A stretch of 64,000 nucleotides of DNA. Origin: Aliishimia ponticola. GTDB lineage: Bacteria; Pseudomonadota; Alphaproteobacteria; Rhodobacterales; Rhodobacteraceae. Below the pieces are notes generated by a model. The model saw only the letters and a list, made by a program, of their open reading frames with translations, made no database searches and was not told where the DNA came from. The position numbers and the translations under genes were made by a program. How positions within the stretch are numbered: the first letter of the stretch is position 1; each line of letters starts with the position of its first letter. The stretch lies in assembly GCF_004803475.1 (NCBI RefSeq), contig NZ_SRKY01000002.1, positions 310,001-374,000 on the forward strand. The letters run 5' to 3'. This document shows, piece after piece, positions 43,758-51,846 of this stretch.

Positions 43758-45212
43758 TCACTCGGCGCTTGCGACCGCCTTGGCCGGGAGCGTGTTAGGG
43801 CCAGCCGCCCAGCCGCTTCCCGTCGCGATTTGCAGCGCCAGCCAATCGGATGCCGATTGCTGCAACGCTTGGGCCAGCGCGGTGCGGGCCTCGGTCAGGG
43901 TCAGTTCGGCGGATAGCAGGTCAAGCAACTGGATCGCGCCATCCTTATAGGCCCGCTCTGTCAGGTCGAAGGCTTTCCGGGTCGCTGACACCGCGTCGCG
44001 CAGGCGGCTGACACGGCGGCCTGACAACCGATAGGCGCTTTGCGCCGTCTGGACCTCGCGCACCGCGCCCAGCACGGCACCGCGCCATGCGGTTTCGGCC
44101 TGTTCGGCGGTGGCAATGGCGGCGTTGCGCCTTGCGGTCAGCGCGCCGCGATTGAAGATGGGCAGCGACAGGCTTGGCCCGAAGATCGACGCATCGGTCG
44201 TGTCCGAAGTCGATATCGTCCCGCTCAACGCCAGTGTCGGATAGAGCTGCGCCTCTGCGATGCCGATGGCGGCCACAGCCGCCGCATAGCGCCGCTCTGC
44301 CGCGCGGATATCGGGTCTGTTGCGCAGCAGATTGGCCGGTGTGCCAACGCGGGGCGAGGATCGCGCGACGGGCTGCGGCGCCCCGACTTGCAGGGTCTTC
44401 AGCAAGGGGTCGGCAGATTCCGACAAGAGCGCGGCGATGCCGTAGACATTCGCCAGAAACGCGGATTCCAAGCTGGGCAGCCGGGCCGAAACATTCGCAA
44501 GCTGCGCGGTCGTTCGTGCCACGTCCAGTTCAGCGGCTTGCCCGATTGCGCGTTCGCGTTCGACAATCTGGAGTATGCGCCGGTTGTTGGCGATGGACTG
44601 GCGCGTCAGTTCAAGCACTTCCTGATAATATCGCGCGTCGATATACGCGCCGACGATCCCCGACAGATAAGCAAGCCGGGCGGTTCCGACATCCAGCCCT
44701 GCCGCCTCTAGCCCGGCCAATGCCGCTTCGCGCCGACGATCCACACCCGCCAATGCGGTGCCCGCGCTCAGCGTTGCTGATCGGGCCTGATCGGGAATGA
44801 TGCCAAAGGTGTCTTCGCTGACGTCGATCCCGGTGACGGAGGCACTGACGCCGCCACTGATCTGGTTTCCGACACCGACGGCCTTCGCATTGGCGCGCGC
44901 CTCGGCGACGGCTTGCATCGCTGCGGTGACGCTGAGGTTCTGCGCCAGACCGCGCGCCACAAGGTCATTCAGCTTCTTGTCATGGAGTTCGGTCCACCAC
45001 CGCTGCCCCGCCACGTCGCCCGCCTGCTGCGCGCCGCCTTCGACGAAGCTGCTATCCAGCGCGATGGTGGGCGGCACATAGTCGGGGCCGACGCCATTGC
45101 AGGCCGCAAGGCTCGCCAGCGATCCCATAAGGAACCCCCGCCGCGCCAGGCGTGTGGAACAACCGAATTCGCGGGGGATGTGTTCTGCGATTGCTTGCGA
45201 AACTTCAGTCAT
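43758..45212 (-). CDS. Outer-membrane efflux lipoprotein (TolC/OprM/NodT family) with Tat-like signal
   Basis: A 484-residue outer-membrane channel subunit of the NodT family, with two similar TolC repeats. The first includes ALAGVDRRREAALAGLEAAGLDVGTARLAYLSG; the second runs from RPDIRAAERRYAAAVAAIGIAEAQLYPTL onward. The signal has a twin arginine (ARRGFLMG, R24-R25) and ends at a lipobox cysteine C38 (LAAC). A Tat-type signal is unusual for an efflux channel. It has no adjacent inner-membrane pump, but two ABC efflux systems lie 5-13 kb away. Confidence 0.9.
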   Translation of the reverse strand: MTEVSQAIAEHIPREFGCSTRLARRGFLMGSLASLAACNGVGPDYVPPTIALDSSFVEGGAQQAGDVAGQRWWTELHDKKLNDLVARGLAQNLSVTAAMQAVAEARANAKAVGVGNQISGGVSASVTGIDVSEDTFGIIPDQARSATLSAGTALAGVDRRREAALAGLEAAGLDVGTARLAYLSGIVGAYIDARYYQEVLELTRQSIANNRRILQIVERERAIGQAAELDVARTTAQLANVSARLPSLESAFLANVYGIAALLSESADPLLKTLQVGAPQPVARSSPRVGTPANLLRNRPDIRAAERRYAAAVAAIGIAEAQLYPTLALSGTISTSDTTDASIFGPSLSLPIFNRGALTARRNAAIATAEQAETAWRGAVLGAVREVQTAQSAYRLSGRRVSRLRDAVSATRKAFDLTERAYKDGAIQLLDLLSAELTLTEARTALAQALQQSASDWLALQIATGSGWAAGPNTLPAKAVASAE

Positions 45213-45380
45213 TCGATTGTTCCAAAAGCGCGCTTTGCAGGTTCATAGGGTCTGGCCTGTTCATTGTATTTGTGTGTGTTGGTTTGGCGGGCAGGGGGCT
45301 TGGGTCACGCGCATCCGGCATGGCGGCGGACAAAAGGCTGTGCCGCCGCGCAGCGGTCCAAATGGTCAAGCGATGTTCCG

Positions 45381-46778
45381 TCATGTGTGACCGCCGATGC
45401 CGTGATGGTGGACGAAAAGCTGCGCCATCGCGCAGGAGGCAAGGCGGGACATGACATCATCGGCGCGGCTGGTCAGGACTATCGGAACACGTGCGCCCAG
45501 TACAAGCCCGGCGGCATCGGCTCCGGCCAGATAAACCAACTGCTTGGCGACCATGTTGCCCGCTTCGAGGTCCGGCACGATCAGGATATCCGCATCGCCC
45601 GCCACGTTCGACGTGATGCCCTTGGCGGCCACGGCAGATGCAGATACCGCGTTGTCGAACGCCAGCGGCCCATCCAATTGCCCGCCCGTGATCTGGCCGT
45701 GATCCGCCATCTTGCACAACGCGGACGCATCCACAGTCGACGGGATGCCCAGCGTGACGGTTTCGACCGCCGAAAGCAGCGCGACCTTGGGGCAGGCGAT
45801 CCCCAGCGCGTGACAAAGGTCAATCGCGTTCTGCACGATGTCCCGTTTTTCGGGAAGCTGGGGGAAGATGTTGATCGCCGCATCGCTGATCATCAGCGGC
45901 TTGGGGTAAGTCGGCACGTCGAAGGCATAGATATGGCTCATCCGCCGTTCCGTGCGCAGACCGGTATCACGGTCAACCACGGGCGCAAGAAGTTCATCCG
46001 TGTGGAGCTTGCCCTTCATCAGCATCGCCACCTCGCCCGCCCGCGCCAATTCCACGGCCTTGGCCGCGGCAGCGTGGCTGTGCGGGACATCGATGATGCG
46101 CACGCCGGACAGATCGCGCGCGTTTTCAGCGGCGACGCTCTCGATCTTGGCTTTCGGTCCGATCAGAACCGGCACGATCATCCCCTGCGCCCCGGCTTCA
46201 AGCGCCCCTTCCAAGGACAGTGCGTCACAGGGGTGGACCACGGCCGTCACGACGGGGGCGAGATCCTGGGTCGCCTTGACCAGCTCTTTGAACCGCGCGC
46301 CGCGCTCATGCAGATGCACCTCCGGCAGCATGACACGCGGGCGGCGCACCTTTTCAGTCGGCGCGATGACCAGCGCTTCACCCTCGATGGCGACCTCGCC
46401 GCTTTCCGTCAGGCAAAGACAGGCAAGCGTGACATGGTGATGTTCGGCGACTTTATCGGTGACCGTCACGCGGATGGTCACGGTGTCGCCCAGCCCCACA
46501 GGGCGGCGGAAGCTGAGATTCTGGTTGAGATAGATCGTCCCCGGTCCGGGCAATTCGGTTCCCAGAACCGCCGAAATCAACGCACCGCCCCACATGCCAT
46601 GGGCAATCACTTTGTGAAAGATATCGGTCTTGGCGAATTCGGCGTCCACATGCGCCGGGTTCACGTCGCCGGACATGACGGCGAAGAGTTCGATATCCTG
46701 ATGGGTCAGCGTGCGGGTCAGTTCCGCCGTGTCACCAATCGTGATCTCGTCGAACGTCTTGTTCTCGATGAATTGCAT
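45381..46778 (-). CDS. Bifunctional (R)-specific enoyl-CoA hydratase (MaoC) / phosphate acetyltransferase
   Basis: A 465-residue fusion. The N-terminal MaoC/(R)-hydratase domain (about 1-140) has the hydratase-2 motif FAVMSGDVNPAHVDAEFA with the catalytic Asp38 and His43. The C-terminal phosphotransacetylase domain (about 165-465) contains GMIVPVLIGPKAKIE and MISDAAINIFPQLPEKRDIVQNA. It could hydrate crotonyl-CoA to (R)-3-hydroxybutyryl-CoA for the PHB synthase and also convert acetyl-CoA to acetyl phosphate. ATG 46778 is chosen because the MaoC domain starts there. No acetate kinase gene is in the window. Last gene of the phaC-led operon. Confidence 0.9.
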   Translation of the reverse strand: MQFIENKTFDEITIGDTAELTRTLTHQDIELFAVMSGDVNPAHVDAEFAKTDIFHKVIAHGMWGGALISAVLGTELPGPGTIYLNQNLSFRRPVGLGDTVTIRVTVTDKVAEHHHVTLACLCLTESGEVAIEGEALVIAPTEKVRRPRVMLPEVHLHERGARFKELVKATQDLAPVVTAVVHPCDALSLEGALEAGAQGMIVPVLIGPKAKIESVAAENARDLSGVRIIDVPHSHAAAAKAVELARAGEVAMLMKGKLHTDELLAPVVDRDTGLRTERRMSHIYAFDVPTYPKPLMISDAAINIFPQLPEKRDIVQNAIDLCHALGIACPKVALLSAVETVTLGIPSTVDASALCKMADHGQITGGQLDGPLAFDNAVSASAVAAKGITSNVAGDADILIVPDLEAGNMVAKQLVYLAGADAAGLVLGARVPIVLTSRADDVMSRLASCAMAQLFVHHHGIGGHT

Positions 46779-46831
46779 GGTGGTGTGTCCGGTCGTCTGC
46801 AGGTTGGGGGAAGGGGATCGGGCGGCCCGGA

Positions 46832-48019
46832 TCACCGAATGGTTACGAGAGCCAGCGCAATGCCCTGGCCGCCGCCAATGCACAGCGTGACAAGCCCGCG
46901 CGCGATGCCGTCGCGTTGCATGGAATGGATCAGGCGGGTCGTCAGGATCGCGCCGGTCGCTCCGATCGGATGCCCATGCGCAATCGAGCCGCCGTCGACA
47001 TTCACCACCTCTTCGGGCAGCCCCAGTTCGCGTGTCACGGCAATCGCGATGGCGGCGAAGGCCTCGTTGATTTCCACCCGCTCAAGGTCAGCGACGCTCC
47101 AGCCGGCACGGTCCAGCGCCTGATGCACGGCAGGAACCGGCCCCATGCCGAACATGCCCGGCTCGACAGCACCGATGCCGTAAGACACGAGGCGCGCAAG
47201 CGGTTGCAGTTGCTGCTGCTCCGCCCAGCCGCGCTCTGCCACGATCATCGCGGCACCGGCACTGTTAAGGCCCGGCGCATTGCCTGCCGTGATGGTGCCG
47301 TCCTTGCGGAAAGCGGGCTTCAGCTTTGCAAGCGACTCCGCCGAGGTTTCGGGGCGGTTATGTTCATCCTGCTCGAAAGTGCTGACCCCTTTGCGGGTCT
47401 TTATCTCGAATGGGACGATCTCTGCCTCGAAATGCCCAGCGGCCTTGGCCTTGGCAAAGCGCTGTTGCGAGCGCAGCGCCCACGCGTCCTGATCGTCCCG
47501 GCTGATCTGGTACGTGTCCACCAGATCCTCTGTATGCCAGCCGGAATGCTTGTCGGAAAACGCATCGTTCAGCCCATCGCGCAACATGCTGTCGTAGATT
47601 TCAGCAGGCCCCATGCGATAGCCCCAGCGCCCGCCATCCATCAGATAGGGGGCCTGATCCATGTTCTCCATTCCGCCAGCCACGGCGCTGGAGAGGTTGC
47701 CAAGCCACACCTCTTGCGCGGCTGACGCGATGGCCTGCGCGCCAGAGCCGCAGACGCGGTTGACCGTCATGGCCGGAACTTCGACCGGAACACCGCCGCC
47801 GATGGCCGCTTGCCGCGCCGGGTTCATTTTTGCCCCTGCCTGGACGACCTGTCCCATCACGACGCCGCCGATCCTGGCGCCGTCAAGCGCGGCCCGGCTC
47901 AGGCTGGCGCGGATGCTGGCCGCACCCAGTTCGGTTGCCGGAATGTCCTTGAGCGTGCCGCCATACGTCCCGATGGCGGTTCGGACGGGGGCGCAAAGCA
48001 CAACTTCTGGAAGGGACAT
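46832..48019 (-). CDS. Acetyl-CoA C-acetyltransferase (biosynthetic-type thiolase, PhaA/AtoB-like)
   Basis: A 395-residue thiolase that condenses two acetyl-CoA to acetoacetyl-CoA. Cys90 in VCGSG is the nucleophile, the His in GHPIGATGA supplies the second catalytic residue, and the C-terminal Cys is in CIGGGQGIALAL. Length and motif order are those of biosynthetic thiolases. In this operon it supplies acetoacetyl-CoA to PHB synthesis. The gap to the MaoC-Pta gene is 53 bases and to the fabI-type gene 32 bases, so it is co-transcribed. Confidence 0.93.
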   Translation of the reverse strand: MSLPEVVLCAPVRTAIGTYGGTLKDIPATELGAASIRASLSRAALDGARIGGVVMGQVVQAGAKMNPARQAAIGGGVPVEVPAMTVNRVCGSGAQAIASAAQEVWLGNLSSAVAGGMENMDQAPYLMDGGRWGYRMGPAEIYDSMLRDGLNDAFSDKHSGWHTEDLVDTYQISRDDQDAWALRSQQRFAKAKAAGHFEAEIVPFEIKTRKGVSTFEQDEHNRPETSAESLAKLKPAFRKDGTITAGNAPGLNSAGAAMIVAERGWAEQQQLQPLARLVSYGIGAVEPGMFGMGPVPAVHQALDRAGWSVADLERVEINEAFAAIAIAVTRELGLPEEVVNVDGGSIAHGHPIGATGAILTTRLIHSMQRDGIARGLVTLCIGGGQGIALALVTIR

Positions 48020-48051
48020 GGGTTCTTCTCCGTTTCTGATTGCCGCGATGG

Positions 48052-48822
48052 TCAGGCCATCACGTGATAGCCGCCATCGACATAGGTGGTGTCGCCCGTT
48101 ACCTTGGCGGACAGGTCGCTGACCAGCCCGGCGGCGACATGGCCGATATCCTCAATCGTGACGAGGCTGTGCACAGGCGCGCGCCGGCGCGCTTCGTCGA
48201 TCAGCGCGTCGAAATGGGCGATGCCAGACCCGGCGCGGGTCTGGACCGGGCCGGGAGACAGCGCATTGACGCGGATGTGCTTCGGGCCAAGCTCGGCGGC
48301 CAGATACCGCACAGTGCCCTGAAGCGCGGATTTGACCGGGCCCATGATGTTGTAGTGATCGACGACCTTTTCCGCCCCGTAATAGCTCATGGTCAGAATG
48401 CTGCCGCCCTCGGGCATCAGCGGCACTGCAAGCCGGGTCAGCCGAATAAGCGAATGGACAGAGATATCCATGGCCTTTGCGAACCCCTCTTTCGAGCATT
48501 GGCTGACCGGACCGTGCAGATCGTCTTTCGGGCAGAAGGCAATCGAATGGAGAACGAAATCCAGTTGCCCCCATTGGGACCGGACCGTGTCGAACACCGC
48601 TTCCATCTGGCCGTCGATCTCGACATCCAGCGGCATGAAGATCGGGGCATCGACCTCGGTCGCGACGGGCGCGACATAGGGTTTCGACTTTTCGTTCACA
48701 TAAGTCACGGCCAGCTCCGCGCCCGCCTCGCGGAACGCCTTGGCGCAACCGGCGGCGATGGAATGGTCATTGGCAATGCCCACGACAAGGCCGCGTTTGC
48801 CTTTCAACAGCGCGTTTTCCAT
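48052..48822 (-). CDS. FabI-type enoyl-[acyl carrier protein] reductase paralogue
   Basis: A 256-residue SDR-fold reductase of the FabI family. The N-terminal GLVVGIANDHSIA cofactor loop is typical of FabI, and the catalytic pair is spaced Y-x6-K (YNIMGPVK), the FabI and not the YxxxK signature. C-terminal VTGDTTYVDGGYHVM is also FabI-like. It sits between PHB synthase and thiolase, exactly where PhaB (acetoacetyl-CoA reductase) is found in ordinary PHB operons. So it may reduce a CoA or ACP intermediate in PHB or lipid metabolism rather than serve housekeeping fatty acid synthesis. Confidence 0.92.
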   Translation of the reverse strand: MENALLKGKRGLVVGIANDHSIAAGCAKAFREAGAELAVTYVNEKSKPYVAPVATEVDAPIFMPLDVEIDGQMEAVFDTVRSQWGQLDFVLHSIAFCPKDDLHGPVSQCSKEGFAKAMDISVHSLIRLTRLAVPLMPEGGSILTMSYYGAEKVVDHYNIMGPVKSALQGTVRYLAAELGPKHIRVNALSPGPVQTRAGSGIAHFDALIDEARRRAPVHSLVTIEDIGHVAAGLVSDLSAKVTGDTTYVDGGYHVMA

Positions 48823-48828
48823 CTGCGG

Positions 48829-50676
48829 TTACTCCTGAAACACGTAGGTGCCGGGGGCATCGCAGAGCGGTTTGTAGCCTTTGTCCTTTGCCCCAAGCGG
48901 GGGCGGGGCGACGGGCGCGTCCGAACGCGCGGATAGCCATTCGGCCAGCGCTGACCACCACGAGCCTTCGGTGGACTCAGTCTCGGCCATCCACCGTTCC
49001 GGATCAGCATAGGCCGCATCCTTGAGCTTGGTCGCGATCCGGTAGTGGCGGTGCGGGTGGCCCGGCTCCGACACGATCCCGGCATTATGCCCGCCGCTGG
49101 TCAGCACGAATGTCACATCGGTGTCGGACAACAGGTTGAACTTGTAGACCGAGTGCCAAGGCGCCACGTGGTCGCGTTCCGTCCCAACCAGAAACACGGG
49201 CGCGCGGATGTCCGAAATCGCCACCGGGCGGTCTCCCAAATTATACCGCCCCTCGGCCAGATCGTTGTTCAGGTACAGCTTGCGCAGATATTCGGAATGC
49301 ATCCGGTACGGCATCCGTGTCGGGTCGGCGTTCCACGCCATCAGGTCGATCATCGGGGTGCGTTCGCCCATCAGGTAATCGTGGATCACATGCGACCAGA
49401 TCAGGTCGTTCGACCGCAAAAGCTGGAAGGTTCCGGCCATTTGTGTGGTGTCCAGATACCCCTGGTTCCACATCATGTCCTCAAGGAAGGTCAGCTGGCT
49501 GTCATTGATGAACAGCTGCAACTCTCCGGCTTCGGTGAAATCCGTCTGCGCCGCGAGGAGTGTCAGCGTTTTCAATCGCTTGTCACCGTCACGGGCCATG
49601 GCCGCCGCCGCAATCGACAAAAGCGTTCCGCCAAGGCAGTAGCCAATGGCGTGTATGTCATCGCTGTCTGCAATGGTTTGCGCGGCGGTGACCGCCTCCA
49701 TCACGCCAAGCGACAGGTAGTCGTCCATGCCTAGATCGCGATCTTCTTCGTCCGGGTTCATCCAGGAGATCATGAAGACGGTAAAGCCCTGATCGGTCAG
49801 GAACCGAACCAGCGAATTGGTCTCGCTCAGATCAAGGATGTAATATTTCATGATCCACGCCGGAACGATCAGGATCGGTTCGGGCCGCACCTTGTCGGTC
49901 GTTGGCGCGTATTGGATCAGTTCGATCAGACGGTTGCGGAAGACGACCTTGCCCGGCGTCGTGGCAAGGTTTTCACCGACCTGAAATTCCTCTGCGCCGA
50001 CGGGCTTTTGCCGGGCATTCAGGCGAGAGGCATCCTCAAGCAGGTTTTGCCAGCCGCGCACAAGGTTCATGCCGCCTTGGGTGATCGTTCGTTGCAGCAG
50101 GTCCGGATTGGTCAGAACGTAGTTCGACGGCGAAAACACGTCGAGCATCTGGCGCGCCGCAAATTCCACCACGTTCTCGTGCTGCTGCGTGACGCCTTCG
50201 ATCCCGGTCGTGGCATTGTACCACCATTGCTGGTTCAGCAGAAAGCTTTGATACATCAGGTTGTAGGGCCATTTCTGCCAGTTCTCGCTGCGGAACCTGT
50301 GATCCTGCGGCAAAGGGTCGATGCAGGTCTCTGTCGCGCCCGGATTGGTGGCACAGAATGTCGCATAATTGGCAAGCCGCCAAGATTTCCGTGCCGCTTT
50401 CTCCATCAGTTCCAGCCGCTTGCCCGGTGCGGCCGTCAGATGCAGCGCCCAATCCGCATAGGCGGCGGTCAGGGCGATGGGCGACAGTCCGGCGGTGAAT
50501 TTCGCGATGGCCGCGCGCAACCCTTTGTCCAGCGCTTGCTCCATGGTCGTATGCGCATGGGAAATCGCCTTCGGCTCGGCCGCGACGTGCAGCGCATGCG
50601 GCAGTTTGCGATGCGGCGTTCCGTTCGTCTTGGCTTGCGATGAGGGTTCATTTCGAAGCGAAGTGACTTTTGCCAT
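48829..50676 (-). CDS. Poly(3-hydroxyalkanoate) synthase, class I (PhaC-like)
   Basis: A 615-residue synthase that polymerises (R)-3-hydroxyacyl-CoA into PHB granules. The lipase-box-like GYCLGG (345-350) contains the nucleophile C347. The catalytic Asp lies in GTERDHVAPWHS and the His in SGGHNAGIV. The frame is open further upstream, but ATG 50676 is used: it has GGAAAGG before it and is the only start placed sensibly behind the FNR-type box and -10-like GATAAT. The N-terminal 100 residues are variable, as in other class I synthases. First gene of a four-gene operon. Confidence 0.93.
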   Translation of the reverse strand: MAKVTSLRNEPSSQAKTNGTPHRKLPHALHVAAEPKAISHAHTTMEQALDKGLRAAIAKFTAGLSPIALTAAYADWALHLTAAPGKRLELMEKAARKSWRLANYATFCATNPGATETCIDPLPQDHRFRSENWQKWPYNLMYQSFLLNQQWWYNATTGIEGVTQQHENVVEFAARQMLDVFSPSNYVLTNPDLLQRTITQGGMNLVRGWQNLLEDASRLNARQKPVGAEEFQVGENLATTPGKVVFRNRLIELIQYAPTTDKVRPEPILIVPAWIMKYYILDLSETNSLVRFLTDQGFTVFMISWMNPDEEDRDLGMDDYLSLGVMEAVTAAQTIADSDDIHAIGYCLGGTLLSIAAAAMARDGDKRLKTLTLLAAQTDFTEAGELQLFINDSQLTFLEDMMWNQGYLDTTQMAGTFQLLRSNDLIWSHVIHDYLMGERTPMIDLMAWNADPTRMPYRMHSEYLRKLYLNNDLAEGRYNLGDRPVAISDIRAPVFLVGTERDHVAPWHSVYKFNLLSDTDVTFVLTSGGHNAGIVSEPGHPHRHYRIATKLKDAAYADPERWMAETESTEGSWWSALAEWLSARSDAPVAPPPLGAKDKGYKPLCDAPGTYVFQE

Positions 50677-50755
50677 GGCTCGACCTTTCCAAGTCTCTGA
50701 ATCGCGAATCCGGGCGCGTTTGGCCCCCGGATTATCGCGCGGCTGTGCCTGCGGA

Positions 50756-50769
50756 TTGACATTGGTCAT
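50756..50769 (-). promoter_or_regulatory. FNR/FixK/Dnr-type box for the phaC operon (one mismatch)
   Basis: TTGACATTGGTCAT, one base from a full TTGAY-N4-RTCAA match (last A is T). On the minus strand GATAAT begins 19 bases after it, and the phaC ATG is 80 bases from the box. On the plus strand no clear -10 is seen at this spacing for the divergent efflux operon. Confidence 0.6.
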
Positions 50770-50865
50770 TTGTTGGACGCGCGCGGATGGCATTGGACGA
50801 CCAATCAAGCGCGCGTGCGGTGGTTTTGAGCGCGGGCGCGGAACCAATTGGATGGGTAGACGTGC

Positions 50866-51846
50866 ATGAACAGAAAATGGCTGGTCCTTGTGATTGCGCT
50901 TTTGGTCGCCGGCGGCGGGGCGGCATTCTGGTGGCAGGACACTTTCACCTCGCCGATGCCGGAGGGCATCCGGTCATCGAATGGCCGTATCGAGGCCGAG
51001 CGGATCGAGATCGCCACCAAGCTGGCCGGGCGGATCGCAGAGGTTCTCCTGGACGAGGGCGATTGGGTCGAGGCAGGCGATGTCATCGCCCGGATGGATA
51101 CCGACGAGTTGGAGGCCCAGCTGCATCAAGCGCAGGCATCGGTGCTTCAGGCGCAGCAGCAAAGGCTACAGGCCGAGGCGCTGTTGCGGCAGCGCAAGTC
51201 GGAACTGGTGACGGCAGAGGCTGAATTCAAACGGGTGTCACAGCTTGCCAAGGACGGCTTCTTCAGTGACGCGCAAGCCGACGCGCAGCGCACCGTTCTT
51301 GACACGGCGCAGGCGGCTGTGGCTGCGGCTGAGGCGGGGATTTCCCTGGCGGACGCGACGATTGCATCGGCTGATGCTGCGGTGGACCGGTTGGAGGCGC
51401 TTATTCGCGACGCCGCTTTGACGGCCCCTCGGCCCGGGCGGGTGCAATATGTGCTGGCGCAAGAAGGCGAAGTCCTTGGCGCGGGCGGGCGCGTGGCGAC
51501 GCTGACGGATTTGTCGGACATGTATATGTCGATCTTTCTGCCTACTGCCGATGCGGCGCGGCTGGCAATCGGGGACGAGGCGCGGATCATCCTTGATGCC
51601 CTTCCCGAATACGTCATCCCCGCGACGGTGACTTTCGTGGCAAGCACGGCGCAGTTTACACCGCGTTCCGTCGAAACGGCGGATGAGCGCGAGCAATTGA
51701 TGTTCCGCGTCAACCTGACCATCTCGCCGGAGCTGCTGGCGGACTATCTGGACCGTGCGCGCGCTGGCGTTCCCGGCATGGGCTATGTGCGTCTTGATAA
51801 AAGCATCGAATGGCCGGCCAACCTTGTTGTCAGACTGCCCGAATGA
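50866..51846 (+). CDS. HlyD-family periplasmic adaptor of an ABC efflux system (YbhG-like)
   Basis: A 326-residue membrane fusion protein with an N-terminal anchor (about 4-22). The beta-barrel/lipoyl region begins SNGRIEAERIEIATKLAGRI, a long coiled-coil hairpin covers about 75-180 (EAQLHQAQASVLQAQQQRLQ onward), and the second lipoyl half reads ALTAPRPGRVQYVLAQEGEVLGAG. It links an inner-membrane ABC exporter to an outer-membrane channel, possibly the orphan NodT-type protein at 43758-45212. Its stop overlaps the next gene as ATGA. Confidence 0.9.
   Translation: MNRKWLVLVIALLVAGGGAAFWWQDTFTSPMPEGIRSSNGRIEAERIEIATKLAGRIAEVLLDEGDWVEAGDVIARMDTDELEAQLHQAQASVLQAQQQRLQAEALLRQRKSELVTAEAEFKRVSQLAKDGFFSDAQADAQRTVLDTAQAAVAAAEAGISLADATIASADAAVDRLEALIRDAALTAPRPGRVQYVLAQEGEVLGAGGRVATLTDLSDMYMSIFLPTADAARLAIGDEARIILDALPEYVIPATVTFVASTAQFTPRSVETADEREQLMFRVNLTISPELLADYLDRARAGVPGMGYVRLDKSIEWPANLVVRLPE

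Noticed and set aside
45811-45824. GTGACAAAGGTCAA, one base from an FNR-type box
   Set aside because: It is inside the phosphate acetyltransferase coding region and not in front of any gene start.
45264-47123. Long plus-strand open frame (619 codons)
   Set aside because: It is antisense to the MaoC-Pta fusion and thiolase, with biased, low-complexity composition.
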